DNA from: an uncultured Clostridium sp.
GTDB taxonomy: Bacteria; Bacillota; Clostridia; Clostridiales; Clostridiaceae
Length of the DNA: 13,253 bases
Direction: 5' to 3'
NCBI GenBank assembly: GCA_946575275.1
Contig: CAMNZV010000023.1
Span: forward strand, 1 to 13,253
Shown: piece by piece, positions 8,097 to 13,253 of the stretch
How the letters are laid out: each line of letters begins with the position of its first letter
Numbering within the stretch: the first letter of the stretch is position 1
Notes under the pieces: model-generated
Seen by the model: the letters and a program-made list of their open reading frames with translations, nothing else
The model's database searches: none
Told to the model about the DNA's origin: nothing
Made by a program: the position numbers and the translations under genes

Positions 8097-8633
8097 ATGA
8101 AGTACTATATAGTGGCCCTTTTAGATAAAGATTCTTGTGAGGAGCTAACCCCTATTAAAAGAAAATACTCGAAAAAATTCAAAGCTAACCGAAACTCCCC
8201 AACTCCATTTATAGCACTTAACGTTATAGATACTCCAAATATTGAAAAAGTTTCCCAAGTAATTGAAAAGGTTCTTAAGCCTTATAAAAAATTTAAAGTA
8301 GAATTAAATAACAGTATCGCTATTTCTGAACCATTAAAAACAGTTAATCTTAAACTTCAAAATAGGGGCTATATTAAAAAAATTCATTTATCCCTTAAGG
8401 AAAACTTTGAACTTAATGGTTTAAGTGTTAAATTTACTGCAGATGATAATATTGCAATTTCTCTTGCAACCTTATCTCACATTAATAAAAATTATGAAAA
8501 TGACATTGCTTGTGATGAAAGCGATTTGTCAATTGAAAATAAAACCTATAAAGTTTCTAAATTAGAGGTTTGGAAATTATCAAATAATAAAAAAGAATAT
8601 TGCGTGAAATCATTTCCATTAAGAAATTTTTAG
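8097..8633 (+). CDS. LigT/2H phosphoesterase-like protein with altered active-site motifs
   Basis: This 178-residue protein resembles small clostridial members of the 2H (LigT, 2'-5' RNA ligase-like) superfamily, which cleave or join 2',3'- or 2'-5'-phosphodiester bonds using two HxT/S motifs. The fold pattern is recognisable: MKYYIVALLD, PTPFIALNVID, the helix NIEKVSQVIEKVLKPYKKF, NIAISLATLS, and the final KVSKLEVWKLSNNKKEYCVKSFPLRN. The first motif position, normally HIT, reads F38-I39-A40, and the second, normally HIS, reads A120-I121-S122. Both histidines therefore seem lost, and the protein may bind a nucleotide or RNA without catalysis. It starts after a strong AGGAGG six bases upstream and is followed by a terminator, so it is a single-gene unit. 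The family call rests on pattern recognition and is moderately sure. Confidence 0.62.
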   Translation: MKYYIVALLDKDSCEELTPIKRKYSKKFKANRNSPTPFIALNVIDTPNIEKVSQVIEKVLKPYKKFKVELNNSIAISEPLKTVNLKLQNRGYIKKIHLSLKENFELNGLSVKFTADDNIAISLATLSHINKNYENDIACDESDLSIENKTYKVSKLEVWKLSNNKKEYCVKSFPLRNF

Positions 8634-8640
8634 ATATTTT

Positions 8641-8676
8641 AGATTTAATTGGTTTATCTAATTAAATCTTTTTTTT
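8641..8676 (+). terminator. Rho-independent terminator after the 2H-like gene
   Basis: A perfect 10-bp stem, AGATTTAATT (8641-8650) with AATTAAATCT (8660-8669), has a nine-base loop and runs into eight T residues, starting eight bases after the TAG stop. The stem is AT-rich, but the U-tract is strong. Confidence 0.8.
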
Positions 8677-8688
8677 GTATTCGTTTAC

Positions 8689-8756
8689 TCCCCTTTTCAA
8701 ATTATTAAAGATTATGTAATATATAATTAAAAGAAAATGCCTTTAAGAAAAGGGGA
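8689..8756 (+). repeat. Inverted repeat pairing with the Shine-Dalgarno of the dUTPase-like gene
   Basis: TCCCCTTTTC (8689-8698) and GAAAAGGGGA (8747-8756) are perfect 10-base complements 48 bases apart. The right arm contains the ribosome binding site AAGGGGA of the gene starting at 8763. If transcription begins upstream of 8689, the pair would hide that site. If it begins after the TATAAT at 8722-8727, the left arm is not in the RNA, and the repeat could only act as DNA. Confidence 0.55.
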
Positions 8757-8762
8757 ATGATT

Positions 8763-9245
8763 ATGAATATTTCAAAATTTTTTGCCATGCAAAAGGAGCT
8801 TGTTGATCATATAATTATTGATGAAACTCTTAGTGAATATAAATTATTTGCAAGAAAGCATCTACAACTGCATATAAAAATGAGTGACTTAGCAAATGAA
8901 TCTAAATGTTCTACCTATTGGATAGCTAATACTGAAAACTCCTTTGATAAAACTGCCACTCTTGAGAAATACATAATTTGCCTTCAACAAATAATTGTTT
9001 TAGGTATTGACAATAAATATGATGACTTACAAGAAATAAATCTAGAATCAAGCGAATACTGTTTAAGTGACCAATTTTTAAATCTTTATATTGATATTAA
9101 CGATATGATAATCTCACCTTCAAGAGATCACTATATAACTCTTTTAGAAGATTACTTTAGCTTATCAATAAATTTAGGCTTTAACCTAGAAGATATATTT
9201 CAAAAGTTTTCTACTTTAAATACAAGTCTAAAAATAGCATTATAA
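8763..9245 (+). CDS. dUTPase_2-like (all-alpha NTP-PPase) protein, active site altered
   Basis: This 160-residue helical protein resembles the dimeric dUTP diphosphatase family (dUTPase_2, MazG-like all-alpha NTP pyrophosphohydrolases), which use EXXE and EXXD motifs to bind magnesium. The N-terminus MNISKFFAMQKELVDHII and the block LANESKCSTYW, followed by LEKYIICLQQIIVLGI, line up with the usual ELGELANE...KYW and EEYVDGLHFLLSLGI. Here EXXE reads K39-M-S-D42 and EXXD reads K69-Y-I-I72, so three of four metal-binding acids are replaced and the fourth is Asp for Glu. Hydrolysis is unlikely; a binding or regulatory role is possible. ATG 8763 is chosen over 8757, which has no spacing from GGGGA. 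Flanked by terminators, the gene is probably transcribed alone. The family call is recognition-based. Confidence 0.66.
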   Translation: MNISKFFAMQKELVDHIIIDETLSEYKLFARKHLQLHIKMSDLANESKCSTYWIANTENSFDKTATLEKYIICLQQIIVLGIDNKYDDLQEINLESSEYCLSDQFLNLYIDINDMIISPSRDHYITLLEDYFSLSINLGFNLEDIFQKFSTLNTSLKIAL

Positions 9246-9251
9246 TTAAGT

Positions 9252-9285
9252 ACCCCAAGGTTATTTATATATCTTTGGGGTCTTT
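9252..9285 (+). terminator. Rho-independent terminator after the dUTPase-like gene
   Basis: ACCCCAAGG (9252-9260) pairs with CTTTGGGGT (9273-9281) as a nine-base stem with one G-U pair and a 12-base loop, seven bases after the stop codon. The following TCTTT is only a short U-tract, so termination may be partial. Confidence 0.7.
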
Positions 9286-9319
9286 AGCTTCCCCTCTCAA
9301 TTAATACCTAATATTTTTG

Positions 9320-9325
9320 TATAAT
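9320..9325 (+). promoter_or_regulatory. Candidate -10 box for the DMT/MBL gene pair
   Basis: TATAAT lies about 40 bases before the predicted ATG at 9367, in the only spacer between the preceding terminator and this gene. No good -35 hexamer stands 16-18 bases upstream, so the call is tentative. Confidence 0.3.
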
Positions 9326-9366
9326 AATCATAAAACCATGACATACTACCTTATGAGGTGATATTT

Positions 9367-9795
9367 ATGATGTCTATACTTTTTGCAATAATTTCAGGAA
9401 TTTCAATGACTCTTCAAGGTGTTTTTAATACTCGTCTTTCATCTAAAATTGGAAGCTGGGAAACAAACGTAATAGTTCAAGGTTCTGGTTTTATTTTAAC
9501 ATTACTTATATGCTTATTATTTGGTAATGGTAATTATAAAGAATTTAAAAACGTTAATAAATTGTATCTCTTAGGTGGATTACTTGGTGTAATTATTATT
9601 TTTACTGTTATGCACAGTATTGGTGCTATGGGTGCAACTTGTGGAATTGCAATTATTCTTGTAGCACAACTTCTATCTGCAGCCCTAATTGATGCCTTTG
9701 GTTTATTTGATACCGAAAAAATTGCCTTTGGTATTAAACAAATAATTGGAGTAATTATAATGATTTTTGGTATAATATTATTTAAGTGGAAATAA
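9367..9795 (+). CDS. DMT superfamily membrane protein, YdcZ/DUF606 family
   Basis: A 142-residue integral membrane protein of the DUF606 (YdcZ) family within the drug/metabolite transporter superfamily. Substrates of this family are not well established. About five hydrophobic segments are visible: residues 1-20 (ILFAIISGISMTLQG), 35-52 (VIVQGSGFILTLLICLLF), 65-85 (YLLGGLLGVIIIFTV), 90-110 (GATCGIAIILVAQLLSAALI) and 120-140 (IIGVIIMIFGIILF). NTRLSSKIGSWETN between segments one and two is typical of the family. The short length implies that it works as a dimer or higher oligomer, a property of small DMT members. The start at 9367 is chosen because GAGGTG lies six bases upstream; the frame could also open at the GTG inside that motif. 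The MBL gene follows after 26 bases, probably in the same transcript. Confidence 0.86.
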   Translation: MMSILFAIISGISMTLQGVFNTRLSSKIGSWETNVIVQGSGFILTLLICLLFGNGNYKEFKNVNKLYLLGGLLGVIIIFTVMHSIGAMGATCGIAIILVAQLLSAALIDAFGLFDTEKIAFGIKQIIGVIIMIFGIILFKWK

Positions 9796-9821
9796 TATTA
9801 TGATGGGAGAATTTATCATTC

Positions 9822-10649
9822 ATGAATATATTAAGTAATATAAATTTTTTATCAAGACTTACTTATAATAACATAAAAGAATATTTCAATAATAGAATTG
9901 CTGTATCATCAGATGAAGTAACATCAGACTCAATATATTGGTATGGTCATGCAACAACAATTATTAATATAAATAATTCTGTAATTATTACAGATCCTGT
10001 TTTGTCAAACTACTTAGGATATTTTAAAAGACTAGTAGAAAAACCTTTAGATTTATCTACTCTAAAAATAGACTATATTTTGTTATCCCATGGTCATATG
10101 GATCATTTACATTTTTCATCATTACTTTATTTAAGAAGGCTTAATCCTAATATTAACATAATAGTTCCAAAGGGATACAAAAGACTTATGCAATTATTAG
10201 GTTTTAAAAATATATTCTTACTAATGCAAGGTTCTACCTACAAAGATAATATTATTGAAGTTAATGCATTAAAGGCAAATCATGATGGAAGAAGATTTTA
10301 TATTGGTTTAGATAATGAAAGTAACTCTTATGTTATTAAAATTCATAATAAAGTTATCTTTTTTGCTGGTGATACAGCTTATACCGATAGCTTTAACGGT
10401 CTAAAATGTGATGTTGCACTTATGCCTGTTGGCTGCTATATGCCAGAAAGGTTTTCCCACATGCATTGTACACCAATTCAAAGCTATAACATGTTTAAAA
10501 AAATGGATTGTAAAATAATGATTCCAATTCATTATAAAACCTTTAAAATTTCATTAGAAGATTTTAATGAAACAGAAACTACATTAAAAGATTTAAAAGA
10601 TGGCAATGTCAAAATACTAAACATTGGTAATTCCTATAAATTTACCTAA
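9822..10649 (+). CDS. Metallo-beta-lactamase fold hydrolase (COG2220, NAPE-PLD/UlaG-like)
   Basis: This 275-residue protein belongs to the metallo-beta-lactamase branch that includes UlaG and the NAPE-hydrolysing phospholipase D. The substrate cannot be read from the sequence. IYWYGHATTIININN and VIITDPVLS match the opening strands of the branch. Metal ligands H90, H92, D94 and H95 lie in LLSHGHMDHLH, another candidate lies in KANHDGRR, the bridging aspartate in FFAGDTAY, and the last histidine in PIHYKTF, so the active site appears complete. No signal peptide is visible. GGGAGA ends 12 bases before the ATG, a long spacing, so translation may be weak or coupled to the DMT gene 26 bases upstream. 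The pairing with a membrane transporter may reflect a shared substrate, but that is only a guess. Confidence 0.88.
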   Translation: MNILSNINFLSRLTYNNIKEYFNNRIAVSSDEVTSDSIYWYGHATTIININNSVIITDPVLSNYLGYFKRLVEKPLDLSTLKIDYILLSHGHMDHLHFSSLLYLRRLNPNINIIVPKGYKRLMQLLGFKNIFLLMQGSTYKDNIIEVNALKANHDGRRFYIGLDNESNSYVIKIHNKVIFFAGDTAYTDSFNGLKCDVALMPVGCYMPERFSHMHCTPIQSYNMFKKMDCKIMIPIHYKTFKISLEDFNETETTLKDLKDGNVKILNIGNSYKFT

Positions 10650-10655
10650 AGTTAA

Positions 10656-10695
10656 TTAGCAACTTTATCAATATTAAATATATTAATATTGATAA
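10656..10695 (+). promoter_or_regulatory. Candidate subtilase promoter covered by a 31-bp palindrome
   Basis: TTATCAATATTAA (10665-10677) and TTAATATTGATAA (10683-10695) form a perfect 13-bp inverted repeat around ATATA. A possible promoter, TTAGCA (10656-10661) with a 17-base gap to TATATT (10679-10684), places its -10 box in the centre of the palindrome, the position expected for a repressor operator. No T-run follows, so it is a poor terminator for the upstream gene. AT-rich palindromes also arise by chance. Confidence 0.42.
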
Positions 10696-10716
10696 CCAAT
10701 TATTTAGGAGACTATT

Positions 10717-11910
10717 ATGTTTTCTCATAAAAATATTCTTGACCCAAATTTAAGATACCATATTACTAATAAAAGTTATTCATTATATAGGGTATTAATT
10801 AAGTGCAATAATTTTATAGATACAATATCTAAAAAAATAACCTCATACAAAGGAATCCTATTATATTCAATTAAATCCTGTAACATAATTTGTGCTAAAC
10901 TTAATTCCGCTTCAATATTAAAACTAATTGAATACCCTGAAGTAAAGTATGTTTGTTTTGATGAATATCTTTTTTTATGTGGTGTTAGTGTACTTTCTGC
11001 AAATAAATTTCATTTTAAATCAGATATTCATCTTAAAGGTAATGGAGTTTCTGTAGGCATAATTGACAGTGGGGTTTTCCCTCACAAAGATTTAACCTAT
11101 CCTAACAATAGAATAGAAAAATTTGTTGATACAATAAATAATTACAATTATCCCTATGATGATAATGGACATGGTACTTGTACCTGTGGAATAGTTGCCG
11201 GAAATGGCGAATCTTCAAATAATTTATATTCTGGTATTGCACCTAAATCAAAACTATATTGCTATAAAGCCTTTGACAAACATGGAAAAGGTTATGCTTC
11301 TGATATACTTTTTTCTTTAGACTCTTTAATCAACTTAGATAACATTAATATATTATGCCTTCCCTTTGAATTCTTATCTCACAATATTTTTATTCTAAAT
11401 TTATTTGATATTTTATTTAAATTGGCAGTATCTAAAAACATTACCCCAATAGTACCAAGTGGAAGCAACAGAAGTTCTGAATATGGCTCACTTATTGGAT
11501 TATCTACCTTGAAAAATTGCATAACTGTTGCAGGTACTGAAACAAATGACTTTAAGTTGCCTTATGAATATTCTTCTTCAGGTCCTTATATGAAATCTCA
11601 TAAAATTGATGTAGCTGCTCCCTGTGTTAATATTATGTCTCTGAATTCAGAAACTTCATACATCTCAGAGAAAAATACAATTAAAATATATCCACCTAAA
11701 TTAGAAACTTCATACAAACAATTTACAGGTACATCAATTAGTGTATCCTTTATTACTGGAGTTTGTTGCTTACTTTATGAGGATAATCCAAACTACACCT
11801 TTGAGGATATTTCTTCTATAATAAAACTGGCCTCTTCTGGAGATGATTATCTAAAACATACACATGGTAATGGTGTTGTTAAAATCAAAAATCTTTTTAC
11901 CTTTAACTAA
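10717..11910 (+). CDS. Subtilisin-like serine protease (S8 family), no signal peptide
   Basis: A 397-residue peptidase of the subtilisin family with a complete catalytic triad: D117 in VGIIDSGV, H152 in NGHGTCTCG and S340 in FTGTSISVS. The oxyanion asparagine is N251 in VPSGSN, where AAGN is more usual. Residues about 20-88 resemble an inhibitor-I9-type propeptide (YRVLIKCNN...PEVKYVCFDEYLF), so the enzyme probably activates by self-cleavage between it and the mature domain. No N-terminal signal peptide is present and the protein has many cysteines, including C155 and C157 beside the histidine, which suggests an intracellular or AprX-like enzyme. AGGAG six bases before the ATG supports the start. 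A role in sporulation or germination, as in the Csp proteases, cannot be concluded. No terminator separates it from dnaD. Confidence 0.9.
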   Translation: MFSHKNILDPNLRYHITNKSYSLYRVLIKCNNFIDTISKKITSYKGILLYSIKSCNIICAKLNSASILKLIEYPEVKYVCFDEYLFLCGVSVLSANKFHFKSDIHLKGNGVSVGIIDSGVFPHKDLTYPNNRIEKFVDTINNYNYPYDDNGHGTCTCGIVAGNGESSNNLYSGIAPKSKLYCYKAFDKHGKGYASDILFSLDSLINLDNINILCLPFEFLSHNIFILNLFDILFKLAVSKNITPIVPSGSNRSSEYGSLIGLSTLKNCITVAGTETNDFKLPYEYSSSGPYMKSHKIDVAAPCVNIMSLNSETSYISEKNTIKIYPPKLETSYKQFTGTSISVSFITGVCCLLYEDNPNYTFEDISSIIKLASSGDDYLKHTHGNGVVKIKNLFTFN

Positions 11911-11921
11911 TATTATAAAAG

Positions 11922-11950
11922 TTGTTATGTAATTAACCCTTTGTTATAAT
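11922..11950 (+). promoter_or_regulatory. Strong sigma-A-type promoter of dnaD-dnaC
   Basis: TTGTTA (11922-11927) and a perfect TATAAT (11945-11950) are 17 bases apart, with TGT just before the -10 giving an extended -10 as well. This is the best promoter in the window. Transcription would begin near 11957, about 40 bases before the dnaD ATG. Confidence 0.75.
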
Positions 11951-11958
11951 TAGCTTAC

Positions 11959-11973
11959 AGGTGAAATTCACCT
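11959..11973 (+). promoter_or_regulatory. 15-bp palindrome at the predicted dnaD transcription start
   Basis: AGGTGAAATTCACCT is a perfect 7-bp inverted repeat around a single A. It begins within a few bases of the predicted transcription start, so it is well placed as an operator that would block the promoter. With a one-base loop it cannot form a good RNA hairpin of full length, which favours a protein-binding site over an RNA element. The binding factor is unknown. Confidence 0.5.
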
Positions 11974-11995
11974 AATGAAAGGAGATCATAAACTA

Positions 11996-12988
11996 ATGAG
12001 TACATTTGTCCTAAGTAATAGGAATATAGACTTTACTCCTGTAAGCAATACCTTCATTGACAGATATATGCCAAATGCAAGAGGTGAATTTGTCAAAGTA
12101 TATTTATTATTATTAAAATATACTACCAGTGGTGAACCCGGTGTTAATATAAGCATTCTTTCTTCATCATTAAATCTATTAGAATCTGATGTTATGAATG
12201 CAATTAATTATTGGAGCGATAAAGGGGTAATTAAGCTTAAATTAATAGATAAAATGAATAATTATTCAATAGACTTTTTACCTTTAGATACACCTGATGA
12301 ATCTAAAGATAATATTAATCTATTAGATACCCTACTTAATAATAATAAAACAACTGAAATGTTAAAAGATATAGAAAAGGTTATTATGAGACCACTATCA
12401 ACTAAGGAACTTGAATTATATTTAAGTTGGCAAAAGGAATATGATTTTACTTCTGAATTAATCTTACTTCTAATTGAATATTGTGTTTCAAAGCAAAAGT
12501 ATGACTACAGATATATCGAAAAAGTTGCTATGTCTTGGCATGACATGAATATTACTACTATTGACAAAGCTCAACAATATATTAAACAAACAGAGGATAA
12601 GTGGATAAAGTTCAAAAAGATATTAACCTATCTTGGAATTAATAATACAGAAATTATGAAACCCCAAGAGGATTTGTTAAATAAATGGATATCTACTTAT
12701 AAATTTACTATACCGGTAATACAAAAAGCCTGTGATATTTGTTTTGAAAGGTTAAATAGAGCAGATTTTAAATATATTGATGGAATACTTTCTAAATGGT
12801 ATAAGGATAATATTAAAACCCTTGAGGATGTTGCTATAAAAGATAGACAACATAAAAGTACCTATACCAAAAACGCCAATTATAATAAACCAAATAATAA
12901 ACCTAGTGGATTTAATAATTTTGAGGCAAGGTCCTATGATTATGATTCATTAGAAAAAAAGCTGTTAGGATGGGATAAGGATGATTAA
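11996..12988 (+). CDS. dnaD: DnaD-like replication initiation/primosome protein with two DnaD domains
   Basis: DnaD-family proteins act at the replication origin and at restarted forks, remodelling DNA and helping load the replicative helicase. This 330-residue protein has an N-terminal winged-helix-like part (residues 1-95), then two DnaB_2/DDBH2 domains. The family's YxxxIxxxW motif is seen twice, as Y173-V177-W181 and Y260-I264-W268. The two-domain layout recalls Bacillus DnaB more than the shorter Bacillus DnaD. The tail after residue 290 is polar, Asn/Lys-rich and probably disordered, ending in LGWDKDD. The start at ATG 11996 is chosen because AAAGGAG lies upstream; the in-frame ATG at 11975 has no ribosome site and lies just after the palindrome. 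Its stop overlaps the dnaC start by 8 bases, so the two are coupled. Confidence 0.9.
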   Translation: MSTFVLSNRNIDFTPVSNTFIDRYMPNARGEFVKVYLLLLKYTTSGEPGVNISILSSSLNLLESDVMNAINYWSDKGVIKLKLIDKMNNYSIDFLPLDTPDESKDNINLLDTLLNNNKTTEMLKDIEKVIMRPLSTKELELYLSWQKEYDFTSELILLLIEYCVSKQKYDYRYIEKVAMSWHDMNITTIDKAQQYIKQTEDKWIKFKKILTYLGINNTEIMKPQEDLLNKWISTYKFTIPVIQKACDICFERLNRADFKYIDGILSKWYKDNIKTLEDVAIKDRQHKSTYTKNANYNKPNNKPSGFNNFEARSYDYDSLEKKLLGWDKDD

Positions 12989-13253
12989 AGGTTATCAATC
13001 TGAAATATTAGATATTTACTCTAATATTCGGGACATTGAACAAAAAGAACTTAATAAAAGAATAGATGAAATAAAAAGAAAATATCCTGAAATTATTAAT
13101 ATAGATAATAAAATACAAAAATTATCTTTAAATATATCTTTAGCAATTCTTCAATCTAAAGATGCAGAATCTACATTAAATGAATATAAAAATCAAATTA
13201 TGGATTTAAGAGTTAGTAAATGTGAAATGTTAACTTCAAAAGGCTATCCTCAG
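12981..13253 (+). CDS. dnaC: DnaC/DnaI-like helicase loader, 5' part only
   Basis: Only the first 91 codons are in the window and the gene continues past the right edge. The protein begins MIKGYQSEILDIYSNIRDIEQ and is helical and charged, ending here in LTSKGYP, which fits the N-terminal region of clostridial DnaC proteins that precedes their cysteine motif and AAA+ ATPase domain. Neither the ATPase motifs nor the zinc cysteines are reached. The assignment rests on this N-terminal pattern and on its position after dnaD with overlapping ATGATTAA, the typical clostridial order. The product would load the DnaB-type replicative helicase. Confidence 0.82.
   Translation, partial: MIKGYQSEILDIYSNIRDIEQKELNKRIDEIKRKYPEIINIDNKIQKLSLNISLAILQSKDAESTLNEYKNQIMDLRVSKCEMLTSKGYPQ

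Noticed and set aside
1..13253. CRISPR arrays, tRNA or rRNA genes, insertion sequences
   Set aside because: No regularly spaced direct repeats, cloverleaf structures, rRNA segments, transposase frames or terminal inverted repeats were seen on either strand.

Overview
The window looks like chromosomal DNA from a low-GC Clostridium-type Firmicute. Coding and intergenic DNA are strongly AT-rich, Shine-Dalgarno sequences are strong AGGAGG types, and the conserved genes (murA, yycJ/walJ, rlmH, a two-domain dnaD and the start of dnaC) match a gene set that in Firmicutes usually lies near the replication origin. Genus and location are inferred from gene content; no database search was run.

Left part (1-3335, minus strand): an accessory restriction-modification cassette. 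A fused PD-(D/E)xK nuclease plus N6-adenine methyltransferase is followed, 3 bases after its stop codon, by a separate specificity (S) subunit. This resembles the BcgI-like Type IIB/IIG arrangement. The S gene is broken. A TGA sits where the second target-recognition domain should have a tryptophan, homologous reading continues in the same frame for about 70 codons, and a second lesion (a frameshift) follows before the window edge. The cassette has its own good promoter at 3375-3403.

Middle (3476-7836, minus strand): a co-directional housekeeping cluster transcribed murA, yycJ (metallo-beta-lactamase nuclease), SEC-C protein, LUD-domain protein, hsp20, rlmH. It links peptidoglycan precursor synthesis, a WalJ-type hydrolase, a small heat-shock protein and 23S rRNA methylation. 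The rlmH Shine-Dalgarno lies in one arm of a perfect 8-bp inverted repeat directly after hsp20.

Right part (8097-13253, plus strand): transcription diverges at 7837-8096. Two small genes come first, a LigT-like 2H phosphoesterase relative and an all-alpha dUTPase relative. In both, the expected catalytic residues appear to be replaced. Next come a four-to-five-helix DMT/YdcZ membrane protein, a COG2220-type metallo-beta-lactamase hydrolase and a subtilisin-like protease without a signal peptide. Last are dnaD and the 5' end of dnaC, which overlap by 8 bases and encode primosome/helicase-loading factors. Terminators follow the first two genes. Palindromes overlap the predicted promoter or start region of the protease and of dnaD, suggesting regulated transcription.

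The most notable observations are the decayed specificity subunit of the fused restriction-modification system, the adjacent pair of enzyme-like proteins that seem to have lost their active sites, and several inverted repeats placed on translation or transcription start signals. I did not find clear evidence of a wholly new multi-gene system.
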